Origin: Amarolinea aalborgensis
Lineage (GTDB): Bacteria; Chloroflexota; Anaerolineae; SSC4; Amarolineaceae
Assembly (NCBI RefSeq): GCF_900491745.1
Contig: NZ_UETR01000001.1
Span: 186,001 to 250,000, forward strand
Length of the DNA stretch: 64,000 nt
Reading direction: 5' to 3'
Part shown: positions 1-11,329 of the stretch, piece by piece
Position numbering within the stretch: position 1 is the first letter of the stretch
Layout: each line of letters starts with the position of its first letter
Notes under the pieces: model-generated
Database searches by the model: none
Seen by the model: the letters and a program-made list of their open reading frames with translations, nothing else
Told to the model about the DNA's origin: nothing
Position numbers and translations under genes: made by a program

Positions 1-1765
<1,765 letters not shown>

Positions 1766-1797
1766 GTTGCTAAATTCTCCTTGTCTCTTTCTCGCCC

Positions 1798-2367
1798 CTA
1801 CTGCGCAACGCGTACCAGGGCCGGCCGCAGGACCCGCTCGCCCAGCTTATAACCCTTGCGCACTTCACCGATAATTTGATTCGTCTGATACCCCTCTGCT
1901 GCTTCGTGCGTGATCGCCTCATGCAAGGCCGGGTCAAACTCCTGGCCTTCGGTCTCAATGACGCTCATGCCCTCGCTCAGCAGCGTATTGCTCAACTTGC
2001 GCTGAATCAGGGCAAAGCCGCTGACCCATTTTTGATCCTGTTCATTCAGGTCGGCCGGAATGTTGACAAACGCCAGGTTCACGTCGTCGAGTACAGGCAA
2101 GATACGCAGGAGCAGTCGCTCGTTGGCGCTGCTGATCAGTTCGCTGCGGTCGCGCTCGAAGCGCCGCCGCATGTTCTGCGCCTCGGCCGTGGCGCGCAGC
2201 CAGCGATCTTTGTAGTCGGCGGCTTCAGCCTGCGCCGCTTCCAGCGACGCGGCCATTGCGGATAGGGCGGCGTTGGGATCAGCGCTCGGCTCTGCGGCCG
2301 GCGCAGCCTCTGCTGTCTCTGCTTCGATCGTCACATCGCCGTTCGTATTCAACTCTTCTGCCATCAT
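1798..2367 (-). CDS. grpE: Nucleotide exchange factor GrpE
   Basis: GrpE releases ADP from DnaK during the chaperone cycle. The protein has 189 residues, normal for the family. An acidic, low-complexity N-terminus (about 1-45) is followed by a long helix containing the typical DYKDRWLRATAEAQNMRRR stretch. A C-terminal beta domain follows with LLRILPVLDDVNLAF, FDPALHEAI and VLRPALVRVAQ. The first two codons are both ATG, so the start is uncertain by one residue. It sits between hrcA (29 bp upstream) and dnaK (32 bp downstream) and is almost certainly co-transcribed from the CIRCE-controlled promoter. Confidence 0.96.
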   Translation of the reverse strand: MMAEELNTNGDVTIEAETAEAAPAAEPSADPNAALSAMAASLEAAQAEAADYKDRWLRATAEAQNMRRRFERDRSELISSANERLLLRILPVLDDVNLAFVNIPADLNEQDQKWVSGFALIQRKLSNTLLSEGMSVIETEGQEFDPALHEAITHEAAEGYQTNQIIGEVRKGYKLGERVLRPALVRVAQ

Positions 2368-2396
2368 TACTCCCAGGTTCCTGTTTTTTCTCTACG

Positions 2397-3419
2397 TCAT
2401 GTCTGACCGTAAAACTCGCGCAGCAGTTCACTCATCAGGGTGGACACATAGCGCACCGCGCTAATCGTGCGGCCATACGGCATACGCAGCGGCCCCAGCA
2501 CCCCCAACACGCCGGTCGTGTCATCGTCAACGCCGTAGCGTGAAAGCACCAGGCTGACATTGCTCAGTTCGCGCCAGCGACCTTCACCGCCAATAATGAC
2601 CTGCACGCCGTCGCTTTCACGCGTCTTGGCGACGATGCTCTCCAAAAGCGGCCGCGCTTCGATGATTTCCACCACACGCCGGATCATGTCGCCTTCGGCA
2701 AACTCTGGCTCGGCCAGGGCGTGGCTCAAGCCCTCGCGGTAAATGTCGCTGACGCGTGAGTCAAGCCGATCCATGATCGGCACGAGGATGTTCGCCACAT
2801 CGGCCGCCCACGGGCTCAAGAACGGGTTCTGCGCCCGAATCTCGGCCGCCGTGCGACCGGTCAATTGTTCATTCAGCTCATTGGTGACGCGGTGCAGATC
2901 GTCCTGCAAAAGCGGCAAGTTGAGCATCTGCTGCTTGACGCTGCCTTCCATTGTCACCAGCACCAGGAGCACGATGCCGTCGCGAATCTCGATCAACTCC
3001 ACGCGCTTGATGCGGCTGTTGACGGCTTTGGGCGCGGTGGCGAGGGCCACGTTGCGCACCGTGTGCGCCAATACCGCCGCGGCCAGCTTGACCCACTGAT
3101 CCATCTCGGCTCGCGCCTGACCAAATTGATGACGAATGAGCAGACGTTCTTCCGATGGCAAGGTCATATCGCCCAGGAGATGTTCGACAAAAAAGCGGTA
3201 GCCCTCTTCTGTCGGCACCCGCCCAGCCGAGGTGTGTGGGTGTGTCAGGAAGCCCAATTCCTCCAGCGCCGCCATCTCATTGCGAATAGTCGCCGGGCTG
3301 ACGCCTAACTCGTAACGATCCAGAATGGCGCGCGAACCCACGGGAATACCCGATGCGATGTATTCCCGAATGACCAATCCCATAATCGTGCGCCGGCGCG
3401 GACTTAGTTCATCAGTCAT
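2397..3419 (-). CDS. hrcA: Heat-shock transcriptional repressor HrcA
   Basis: HrcA binds CIRCE operators and represses class I heat-shock genes. The 340-residue protein has the usual N-terminal winged helix (SPRRRTIMGLVIREYIASGIP, then SPATIRNEMAALEELGFLTHPHTSAGRVPTEEGYRFFV) and the C-terminal GPLRMPYGRTISAVRYVSTLMSE segment. Length and domain order match the family. It is the first gene of the operon. The start is 34 bp downstream of a perfect CIRCE, so the gene is very likely autoregulated. Confidence 0.97.
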   Translation of the reverse strand: MTDELSPRRRTIMGLVIREYIASGIPVGSRAILDRYELGVSPATIRNEMAALEELGFLTHPHTSAGRVPTEEGYRFFVEHLLGDMTLPSEERLLIRHQFGQARAEMDQWVKLAAAVLAHTVRNVALATAPKAVNSRIKRVELIEIRDGIVLLVLVTMEGSVKQQMLNLPLLQDDLHRVTNELNEQLTGRTAAEIRAQNPFLSPWAADVANILVPIMDRLDSRVSDIYREGLSHALAEPEFAEGDMIRRVVEIIEARPLLESIVAKTRESDGVQVIIGGEGRWRELSNVSLVLSRYGVDDDTTGVLGVLGPLRMPYGRTISAVRYVSTLMSELLREFYGQT

Positions 3420-3453
3420 ACGTCTCTGTGTAGAACCCCATTGACTCGAAACT

Positions 3454-3480
3454 TTAGCACTCTGGGTGGTTGAGTGCTAA
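3454..3480 (-). promoter_or_regulatory. CIRCE operator (HrcA binding site)
   Basis: Perfect inverted repeat TTAGCACTC-N9-GAGTGCTAA, identical to the CIRCE consensus. It lies between the hrcA promoter (3495-3523) and the hrcA start codon, starting about 8 nt after the predicted transcription start. HrcA bound here would block transcription of hrcA-grpE-dnaK. Confidence 0.97.
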
Positions 3481-3494
3481 GAAGTTCGGGCACA

Positions 3495-3523
3495 ATCATA
3501 CCATGAAGCCCAGCGGATGTCAA
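3495..3523 (-). promoter_or_regulatory. Sigma-70-type promoter of hrcA-grpE-dnaK
   Basis: On the minus strand TTGACA (3523-3518), a 17-nt spacer and TATGAT (3500-3495) form a near-consensus vegetative promoter. The predicted start near 3488 is immediately upstream of CIRCE, as expected for HrcA-repressed operons. Confidence 0.85.
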
Positions 3524-3555
3524 AAGAATTTTGATAGAGGGGCAAACGCGGGCGT

Positions 3556-3584
3556 TTTACATCTGATTCAAAGTGTAGTATACT
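3556..3584 (+). promoter_or_regulatory. Sigma-70-type promoter of potABCD
   Basis: TTTACA, 17-nt spacer, TATACT reading rightward toward potA. It leaves a 5' leader of about 155 nt that holds the inverted repeat at 3667-3693. The promoter is divergent from the hrcA promoter, about 30 bp away. Confidence 0.7.
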
Positions 3585-3666
3585 TGCCTTGCCCCAAACC
3601 AAGCCGCCTGCCCCACACGGACAAGGCCAGAGCCGGCTTCTCGACAGCCTGGAGCATATCCGAATG

Positions 3667-3693
3667 ATCCGGTTTCCACCTCAAGAACCGGAT
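3667..3693 (+). promoter_or_regulatory. Inverted repeat in the potABCD leader
   Basis: ATCCGGTT and AACCGGAT form a perfect 8-bp stem with an 11-nt loop, about 50 nt upstream of the potA start. No U-tract follows, so it is not a classic terminator. It could be an operator or a leader RNA structure. The rest of 3420-3745 holds only the CIRCE and the two promoters. Confidence 0.4.
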
Positions 3694-3745
3694 TGTGTGT
3701 AAGTGACCCGGACAGGCTCCACAACCCACGACCGCCGAGGAGGGA

Positions 3746-4861
<1,116 letters not shown>

Positions 4862-4867
4862 CGTGCG

Positions 4868-5734
4868 ATGACCCAACTTGTGCAGCGTTTGCGTCAGAGC
4901 CGCGTGTTGATCGTGATCGGATTGATCACGCCGGCGCTGCTCTGGCTCATCCTCTTTTTTGCGGTTCCTCTGGTTATCGTCTTCATCTACAGTTTTTTGA
5001 CGCGCGGGATCTACGGCCAGGTCATCTGGGACTTCAACCTGGGCAATTACGCACGCGTGTTTGATTCCCTCTACCTGCGCATTTTCGTGCGTTCGCTGCG
5101 TATCGCCGGGCTGACCACGCTGCTCTGTCTGGCAGTTGGCTATCCCCTCGGCTACTTCATCGCCCGCCGCGGGCCGCAGCGCCGCGGCCTCTTACTGCTC
5201 CTGCTGGTGATTCCGTTCTGGACCAACTTCCTGGTGCGCACGTATGCCTGGCGCGTCATCTTGAGCAATGAGGGGCCGATCAACTCCCTGCTCATGAGCT
5301 TGGGGCTGACCAACCGACCGGTTCCCATGCTCTTCACTGAGTTTGCGGTGCTCATTGGCCTGGTCTATTCTTATCTGCCAGAGATGGTTCTACCCATCTA
5401 CGCCGCAGTCGAGCGGCTCGATTTCAGCCTCGTGCAGGCCGCGAACGATCTCTACGCGAATGATTTTCAAGCCTTTCGCCGCGTCATTCTGCCGCTGACC
5501 CTGCCCGGCATCCTGGCTGGCTCGCTCCTGGTCTTCATCCCCTGCCTGGGCGCCTTCGTCACGCCGGACATCCTCGGCGGTGCGCGCACGGTCATGCTCG
5601 GCAACCTGATCCAGCAGCAGTTCCTGACCGCGCGCGATTGGCCCTTTGGCTCCGCCGTTTCTTTTGTACTCATGGCCGTGATGCTCATCGGCACCTTGAT
5701 CTACTTCCGGCAAGGAGGACGCGCCAGCGTATGA
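4868..5734 (+). CDS. potB: Spermidine/putrescine ABC transporter permease PotB
   Basis: Membrane permease of the polyamine importer, 288 residues with about six hydrophobic helices; the first is IVIGLITPALLWLILFFAVPLVIVFIYSF split over two stretches. The cytoplasmic EAA loop that docks onto PotA is visible as AANDLYANDFQAFRRVILPL. The gene starts 6 bp after potA. Its stop overlaps an ATG (ATGA at 5731-5734) that opens a ten-codon frame before potC. Confidence 0.92.
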   Translation: MTQLVQRLRQSRVLIVIGLITPALLWLILFFAVPLVIVFIYSFLTRGIYGQVIWDFNLGNYARVFDSLYLRIFVRSLRIAGLTTLLCLAVGYPLGYFIARRGPQRRGLLLLLLVIPFWTNFLVRTYAWRVILSNEGPINSLLMSLGLTNRPVPMLFTEFAVLIGLVYSYLPEMVLPIYAAVERLDFSLVQAANDLYANDFQAFRRVILPLTLPGILAGSLLVFIPCLGAFVTPDILGGARTVMLGNLIQQQFLTARDWPFGSAVSFVLMAVMLIGTLIYFRQGGRASV

Positions 5735-5759
5735 CAGATTCTCTTTGGACGGTGTCCGC

Positions 5760-6587
5760 ATGACTGGCCCCGCATCCGTGACGCGCATGTCACTGCACAC
5801 CCGCGGCAACTGGTTTGGGCGCTTGCTCGAACCATCGCTGAGTCTCAACGCATGGCTCATGTACCTGTTCATGTACGCGCCGATCGTGATCCTGATCCTG
5901 TTCTCCTTCAATGCGTCTCGCTACGCATCGTCCTGGGAAGGCTTCTCCTTGCGCTGGTACCAGGTGCTCTTCAACGATCGTGCGATTGGGTTGGCGCTGC
6001 GCAACAGCTTGTTGGTGGCGCTCCTCGCCACGGCCATTTCGACCGTTATTGGCACCATGGCCGCGTTGGCGTTGGAGCGCTACGACTTCTGGGGCAAGCT
6101 CTCGTTCGATGCCTTGCTCTACCTGCCGATCATCATTCCCGAAATTGCGATGGCGGTCATGCTGCTGCTTTTCTTCATCCTGACGCGCGTTCAGCTTGGC
6201 CTCGGCACGGTCATCATCGCGCATGTCGCCTTCTGCGTCTCCTATGTCGCCGTCGTGGTGCGCGCGCGCGTCGCTGGCCTGGATCGTACGCTGGAAGAGG
6301 CTGCGCAGGACCTGTACGCCAATGAATGGCAGACCTTTCGCCGGGTGACGCTGCCGCTGATCATGCCCGGCATCGTCGGCGGCGCCTTGCTGGCCTTCAC
6401 CCTGTCGTTGGACGATTTTGTGATTACGTTTTTCACCACCGGCCCTGGCACCACCACGCTGCCAATCCAAGTCTACGGCATGATCAAGACCGGCGTGACC
6501 CCGGAGATCAACGCCCTGTCCGCGCTCATGCTGGTTGTGTCGGTGGTGCTGGTGGTTGCATCGTTGGTGTTGCAGCGTCGCACTTGA
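5760..6587 (+). CDS. potC: Spermidine/putrescine ABC transporter permease PotC
   Basis: Second permease of the polyamine importer, 275 residues from the ATG at 5760, with about six TM helices. The EAA loop reads EEAAQDLYANEWQTFRRVTLPL. A TTG five codons upstream (5745) and later internal ATGs are alternative starts, and no strong ribosome site sits directly before 5760. The start may depend on translational coupling through the short frame 5731-5763, whose TGA overlaps this ATG. The family reading is firm; the exact N-terminus is not. Confidence 0.9.
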   Translation: MTGPASVTRMSLHTRGNWFGRLLEPSLSLNAWLMYLFMYAPIVILILFSFNASRYASSWEGFSLRWYQVLFNDRAIGLALRNSLLVALLATAISTVIGTMAALALERYDFWGKLSFDALLYLPIIIPEIAMAVMLLLFFILTRVQLGLGTVIIAHVAFCVSYVAVVVRARVAGLDRTLEEAAQDLYANEWQTFRRVTLPLIMPGIVGGALLAFTLSLDDFVITFFTTGPGTTTLPIQVYGMIKTGVTPEINALSALMLVVSVVLVVASLVLQRRT

Positions 6588-6615
6588 CGCCAGCACAGAT
6601 CAAAGGAGGGTCATC

Positions 6616-7779
6616 ATGCATTTCTTTGCGCCGATCAATCGGTTGTGGACGCGAGGCCTGCTCGGCCTTGCCCTTCTCAGCTTGCTCCTGGCCGCGTGCC
6701 AGGCCGGAACGAGCGCGCCCGCGGCGACGCCCATCGCCGCGCCAACGGCTGTGGATCAGACGCCGCCGGGCGACGCGGTCGCGACCTGCGGAGACAAAAG
6801 TAAACTGGCCAAGACGCTGCATTTCTACAACTGGACCAACTACATGGACGACGCCATTCTCACCGAGTTCGAGCGAACGTGCGGCGTCAAGGTGGTGCAG
6901 GATACGTTTGCCAGCAATGAGGATTTGCTGGCTAAACTACAGGCGGGCGCCAGCGGCTATGATCTCATCATTCCCTCGGATTACATGATCGCGGTCATGC
7001 GCGAATTGAATCTACTCGCCACCCTCGATTTTAGCCATATTCCCAACGCTCAAAACATCAACCCCATGTTCCGCAATCCGCCGTATGACCCGGAGCAGAA
7101 AGTGTCTGTTCCGTATCAGTGGGGTACCACCGGCCTGGCCTACAACACAAAACGCGTCAGCGAAGCCATTGATGGCTGGGAGGACATCTTCGATGCCAAG
7201 AAGGCGTGCGGATTTGGGGGGCTGAGTATGCTAAACGATGCGCGCGAGGTCATGGGCGCGGCGCTCAAACTCAAGGGCTATTCCATGAACGATACCGACC
7301 CCGCGCATTGGACAGAAGCGAAGGAGATGGTCAGCGCGATCAAGCCGTGCATCACGACGTTCGACAATGCCAGTTTTGCCGACATTCTACAGGCTGGGGA
7401 TGTGGCCGTGAGCCAGGGCTTCAGCGGCGAATTTGCCAAGGCCATCGAAGCGAATCCAGACCTGACCTATGTCGTACCGAAAGAAGGCACGACGATCTGG
7501 GTAGACAACATGGCCGTACCGGCCGACGCGCCCAGCCAGTACACGGCCGAAATCTTCATCAATTTTCTCCTGCGCCCTGACATCGGCGCGCGGCTGACCA
7601 ATTACACCTATTACGCCAGCCCGAACGAGGCATCCAAACCGTTGATCAAACCTGAAATCACCGGCAATGCCAGCATTTATCCACCGGCCGACGTGATGGG
7701 AAAACTAGAATTCCTGCGCGACCTGGGCGCGGCCACGCCGCTGATCGAAAAGCTGTGGACTGAGATCAAATCCCAATAG
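6616..7779 (+). CDS. potD: Spermidine/putrescine-binding lipoprotein PotD
   Basis: Extracytoplasmic polyamine-binding component. A GGAGG site precedes the ATG at 6616. The 387-residue product starts with a lipoprotein signal ending in LLLAAC (Cys28), so it is probably tethered to the membrane. A short Ala/Thr/Pro spacer leads to the PotD/PotF core: LHFYNWTNYMDD, SGYDLIIPSDYMI, VPYQWGTTGLAYN and WVDNMAVPADAPS. Trp, Tyr and acidic residues that clamp polyamines in this family are present in these motifs. It closes the operon. No clear terminator follows; the next promoter begins 38 bp downstream. Confidence 0.93.
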   Translation: MHFFAPINRLWTRGLLGLALLSLLLAACQAGTSAPAATPIAAPTAVDQTPPGDAVATCGDKSKLAKTLHFYNWTNYMDDAILTEFERTCGVKVVQDTFASNEDLLAKLQAGASGYDLIIPSDYMIAVMRELNLLATLDFSHIPNAQNINPMFRNPPYDPEQKVSVPYQWGTTGLAYNTKRVSEAIDGWEDIFDAKKACGFGGLSMLNDAREVMGAALKLKGYSMNDTDPAHWTEAKEMVSAIKPCITTFDNASFADILQAGDVAVSQGFSGEFAKAIEANPDLTYVVPKEGTTIWVDNMAVPADAPSQYTAEIFINFLLRPDIGARLTNYTYYASPNEASKPLIKPEITGNASIYPPADVMGKLEFLRDLGAATPLIEKLWTEIKSQ

Positions 7780-7817
7780 CCGCGGGTTGAGCTCCCACGG
7801 CTTGCCTGGCGCAAGGG

Positions 7818-7846
7818 TTTACAAGTCGGCTGCAATGGGGTAGAAT
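7818..7846 (+). promoter_or_regulatory. Promoter of the 7.9-11.1 kb operon
   Basis: TTTACA, 17-nt spacer, TAGAAT, followed 35 bp later by the ATG of the gene at 7882. It separates the four-gene operon from potABCD. Confidence 0.65.
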
Positions 7847-7881
7847 AGACGCATCTTGAAAGCGCGCGATCGTGAGGCATC

Positions 7882-8748
7882 ATGCCGCTGAACCGCACCG
7901 AAATTTTCAAAATTGCCCTGCGCGGTGAAACAAGCGGCTCCCTGGCGCTGATTCCAGCCACGCCCAATCGCCCGTGGTTACTCTCCGATCAGGATGTGAC
8001 CCTGGCCACGGTTGCGCTGCCGCCGGAGGCCAGTTTCAGCGCCATCTTTCGTGAATTGCAGGCCCAGATGGCATCCCTGGGCATCGAGATCGCCGGGTGC
8101 GGGGCGTGCGCCCACTGGGCCGCGCCAACCACGGATGCCGATGCCGCCGGCCACTGCACCTGGGAGCGGGCAGACCGCCCAGCCAATGACGTGAGCGCAC
8201 AGACGGCCCTTGCTTCGCCTTGCCAACAGTTCGCACCCGTCAGTCGCGACGCGCCGGCGGCCGCTGAAGCGGTCGCCCCCGCCATCATCACCGCGGCGCC
8301 TGCTGCGGCCAGGCCGTCATTTTGGCAGCGCTGGCTGCCACCGCCAACTCCCCCCGTGGCCGGCAACAGCCTGGAAGAGCTGATGGTTGAACGGAGCGGC
8401 AAGCGTCCCGGTACGATTCCCTGTCAGGTGTGCCCGGGACGCATGGCGAACCTGGGCGCCCAAAAATGTCGCACCGGCGACGGCGATGAACGCACCTTCT
8501 CGGTTTGGCATTGTCGCACCTGCCTGGCCTACTTTCTTAACGATTGGACCGACAAGTGGGTGCGCACCGATTCTCTCGAGGTGGTTGACATTTACTACCG
8601 CCTGGCCCCGCAAGAGGCGCTGGCATGCTTGATTCAGATCGAAGCTGCTCACACCAAACAAACGGCGCCGGCTGCCATGCAATCCTGGTTTGAGTCTTAT
8701 CTTCACCAGCGCCCGCCTGCGCATCGCGAAGTGCGCCGCGCGCGCTGA
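7882..8748 (+). CDS. Hypothetical protein with two Cys clusters and a C-terminal zinc ribbon
   Basis: A 288-residue protein I do not recognise. An N-terminal domain (1-120) ends with four cysteines (73, 76, 92, 114) in the context CGACAHW...CTWE...SPC. An Ala/Pro-rich linker (about 120-160) follows. The C-terminal domain has CQVC (181-184) and CRTC (211-214) about 27 residues apart, a classic zinc-ribbon spacing, then aromatic-rich sequence ending in LAPQEALACL. There is no signal peptide, so it is probably cytoplasmic. It is the first gene of an operon with an acidic protein, an M23-type protein and a second acidic protein. Metal binding is inferred from the cysteine spacing; the function is unknown. 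Confidence 0.75.
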   Translation: MPLNRTEIFKIALRGETSGSLALIPATPNRPWLLSDQDVTLATVALPPEASFSAIFRELQAQMASLGIEIAGCGACAHWAAPTTDADAAGHCTWERADRPANDVSAQTALASPCQQFAPVSRDAPAAAEAVAPAIITAAPAAARPSFWQRWLPPPTPPVAGNSLEELMVERSGKRPGTIPCQVCPGRMANLGAQKCRTGDGDERTFSVWHCRTCLAYFLNDWTDKWVRTDSLEVVDIYYRLAPQEALACLIQIEAAHTKQTAPAAMQSWFESYLHQRPPAHREVRRAR

Positions 8749-8778
8749 TAGATCATGCGAGAGGCAAAGGAAAACATC

Positions 8779-9534
8779 ATGGGAAAAAACGGCATTGACC
8801 AACAGGCCGGCTTCGGCAACGGCGCTGACGATTCTGATTTTGACGACGATATCCTCGATGAAGAAGAGCTCGAGGATTTGGATGCTGAGATCGAGGAGCC
8901 TGAACGCATCGTGGGCTACGAACAACTGTGCAGCATGATCGTGCAGGCTCTTGGCCGCACCTCGTTGAAACTCTACCATTTCCAGAATCTTCTCAACATG
9001 AACACGCTTGATCGCGAGTTCAAAGTAATCATTGGGCTTAATGGCAACAACAACCTGCTGAACCGTGTCGGCGGCGCGGCGGCCGAACTAAGCCTGTCGT
9101 GGGAAGCGGCGAATTCGCTGCTCAGCCTCTACGGCAACGAAGGCATGTGCATGCCCTATCATGACCCGGAGGAATGGTGCAGCCATCAAGAGGTGGGCGC
9201 GTCACCGATCGTGGACCTGGTGCTCAAATACCGCGCCCCGGAAGCGGCGATCAAATCTATCCACGACGATGATGATGTGAGCCGCGTGGCCGAGCAGCTC
9301 CATTCCATCTTCGATGGCGAGGGCGCAGACAATGAGGTGGATGTGAGCTTCGAGGCCACCTATGCGCGTGGAGAACTGCAGTTGACCGCGGCCGTCATCG
9401 AGTACGAGGTGGGCCTGGAGGATGAACTAAGCGACGTGGACTTGCTGCAAAACATCCTGAACGATCTGGCGCGCGAGATTGCGACCAATCTGAAGAAAAT
9501 GACGACCACCTTCCCGGCCGAGAAAAATAGTTAG
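8779..9534 (+). CDS. Hypothetical acidic protein
   Basis: A 251-residue protein, function not recognised. The start at 8779 is chosen over the in-frame ATG at 8755 because an AAAGGA site precedes it. The N-terminus is very acidic (SDFDDDILDEEELEDLDAEIEEPE). A folded region from about residue 40 follows, with ten-residue stretches such as EQLCSMIVQALGRTSLKLYHFQNLL. There is no signal or membrane segment. It follows the zinc-ribbon gene by 30 bp and precedes the M23-type gene by 13 bp, so the three are almost certainly co-translated. Confidence 0.75.
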   Translation: MGKNGIDQQAGFGNGADDSDFDDDILDEEELEDLDAEIEEPERIVGYEQLCSMIVQALGRTSLKLYHFQNLLNMNTLDREFKVIIGLNGNNNLLNRVGGAAAELSLSWEAANSLLSLYGNEGMCMPYHDPEEWCSHQEVGASPIVDLVLKYRAPEAAIKSIHDDDDVSRVAEQLHSIFDGEGADNEVDVSFEATYARGELQLTAAVIEYEVGLEDELSDVDLLQNILNDLAREIATNLKKMTTTFPAEKNS

Positions 9535-9547
9535 GAACTGACGCGGT

Positions 9548-10555
9548 ATGTCGCACAACCAGGGTGTCATGTGGCTGGAAGTCAGCCCGGCGCAAATCTT
9601 CGTGGGCCGCTATGAGGCGCTGCCCTATCCCAATCTAACCCCGGCGCAGGAGTTCGTCTTCGAAGCGGCGATCTTGGCGGCCGTACCGGTGACGATTACC
9701 AGTGTTCTTTTTCAAGTCTACAGCGGCAGCCAGTTGCTGAGCGAACGGCGCCGCAGCGGCCGCAGCCTGGCGCGCATGATCGGCGAGGAGTCGCCCGTGC
9801 GTGTTCTGCCGGGGGAAGGGTTGGCCTTGCGGCGCTGCTACTTTTTGGAACCTGGACTGGAGAAGCTCACCCAGGTCTTCATCACGGTGACGGCGCAAAC
9901 CGCCGACGGCGCTGAGCACCAGGCTTCCTGGGGCGCGTCCTTGATGACCTACGAGCAAGAAGTGGACCTGCGCCTGCCTTTCCAGGGCGCCTGGTGGACC
10001 ATCATGGGCAATGATTGGACCGACCTGCACAAGGGCGAGCCAATCAGCCAGCCTTTCGCGCTCGATTTTGTGCGCTTGGGGCCAGAAAACGGCACGTTCC
10101 GTGACAGCGGCACAGCCCTGGAGGATCATTACAGCTTTGGCCAGCCCGTCTTGGCGCCAGCTGACGGCGAAGTGGTCATCTTGACGGCCGACATGCCGGA
10201 CAACGCGCCTGGCGAGCTGCCGCGGCCGCGTGATTTGCGGGATGACCCGCGCCGATCGTTTGGCAACGCGCTGTTCATTGCACACAACGACACGGAGTTC
10301 AGTTTCCTGGCGCACCTGCAGGCTGGTTCGATCAACCTGCCTACGGGCGCCAGGGCGATGCGCGGGCAGGCGATTGCACGCTGCGGCAATTCCGGGCTGT
10401 CGCCCGGCCCCCATCTGCATTATCATCTACAAAACGGACCTAACCTGTATGTGGATCAGGGCGTTCCCGTACAGTTCAGCCAGTTTCGCGTCACCGGCGA
10501 TCTCATCGAGCGCAGCGCCATCCCGACGCGGATGATCGTCACGCCGGTAGAGTGA
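9548..10555 (+). CDS. M23 (LytM-like) peptidase family protein
   Basis: A 335-residue protein. The C-terminal half carries the M23 fold: ALDFVRLGPENG, HYSFGQPVLAPADGEVV, then GPHLHYHLQNG with the HxH pair at 289-293. In the family these bind zinc and cleave peptidoglycan cross-bridges or glycine-rich peptides. The first zinc-ligand motif is usually H-x3-D; here the Asp of ALDF is present but the expected His is replaced (QPFALDF). Activity is therefore uncertain. No signal peptide is visible, which is odd for a cell-wall hydrolase. The N-terminal 170 residues look like a beta-rich domain. Third gene of the operon. Confidence 0.8.
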   Translation: MSHNQGVMWLEVSPAQIFVGRYEALPYPNLTPAQEFVFEAAILAAVPVTITSVLFQVYSGSQLLSERRRSGRSLARMIGEESPVRVLPGEGLALRRCYFLEPGLEKLTQVFITVTAQTADGAEHQASWGASLMTYEQEVDLRLPFQGAWWTIMGNDWTDLHKGEPISQPFALDFVRLGPENGTFRDSGTALEDHYSFGQPVLAPADGEVVILTADMPDNAPGELPRPRDLRDDPRRSFGNALFIAHNDTEFSFLAHLQAGSINLPTGARAMRGQAIARCGNSGLSPGPHLHYHLQNGPNLYVDQGVPVQFSQFRVTGDLIERSAIPTRMIVTPVE

Positions 10556-10639
10556 GCCAGACCCCGGGCAGAAGGCGTGGTCAAGCAGAGGCTGGCCTGC
10601 GCCGACCAGCCAGTGAAATGAGTGAAGGGAGAATGAACG

Positions 10640-11119
10640 GTGGCAAATCGGGACTTTGAAAATGGGAACGGCGCTGAGGCAGACAGCGACGAGGGCGGCA
10701 TCCAAACGGTCGTAACAGAAGGCGTGCTGGAAAACCTGCGCGCCCTCGAAGGCAAGATGCTGACCAGCCTGACCTTGTGGGAGGATTCGTTGGCCTACGG
10801 CGACGAAGAAGAGGCTGTGCCAGAGGCGGAACGGGTCTTTTTTGACTGCGATCTGTACTTTGCGGATCGCCAGCTGCTCGAAGTGTATGGCGCCAGCGCC
10901 TATTTCGACCCAGACGGCGAGCCGCTGGAGGGCATCGAGGCTATTACCGATGCCCTGGGTGAACTGGCTGAGGGCGGCAACGTGGTGGCCGAGGTTGGCA
11001 GCGATGCGGAAGACGGCCTGGTGTTGGTGTTCGCGGTTGATGATGAGGCCACCTTGATCATGGCGGTCAGCGGCTGGGTGCTCAGCACGTGGGACGAACT
11101 GCCCGACTACGAAGAGTAG
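10640..11119 (+). CDS. Hypothetical acidic protein
   Basis: A 159-residue protein starting at GTG 10640 behind a GGGAG-type site. The nearby ATG at 10633 opens only an eight-codon frame. It is strongly acidic and hydrophilic apart from a central LVLVFAVDDEATLIMAVSG strand region. Function unknown. It is the last gene of the four-gene operon and is followed 170 bp later by a strong hairpin. Confidence 0.65.
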   Translation: MANRDFENGNGAEADSDEGGIQTVVTEGVLENLRALEGKMLTSLTLWEDSLAYGDEEEAVPEAERVFFDCDLYFADRQLLEVYGASAYFDPDGEPLEGIEAITDALGELAEGGNVVAEVGSDAEDGLVLVFAVDDEATLIMAVSGWVLSTWDELPDYEE

Positions 11120-11293
11120 GACGACATAGCAAAGTTTGACCGGACTTGGATGAGGATATTGAGCTATCGCGGTTGTTCGAAGGGGGTAGGAGCGTTGAAA
11201 GTGAACGCTCACTGCAACGATGGTTGTTGTCCCGCGAGGCCGCGCATAAGGCAGAATGAGTCGCTGCGTAGGGCTGCTATGCGCCCGTGGTTT

Positions 11294-11323
11294 GGATGCC
11301 AGGGGTCAATGCCCCTGGCATCC
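11294..11323. terminator. Strong hairpin between convergent genes
   Basis: A perfect 12-bp stem (GGATGCCAGGGG / CCCCTGGCATCC) with a 6-nt loop lies seven bases from the stop of the minus-strand epimerase gene. It probably ends transcripts from both sides, although the T-tract is weak. The rest of 11120-11329 shows no gene I would support. Confidence 0.6.
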
Positions 11324-11329
11324 GGTTGT

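Noticed and set aside
5790..6596. 268-codon minus-strand frame opposite potC
   Set aside because: His/Gln/Arg-rich antisense shadow of a clear permease gene with EAA motif.
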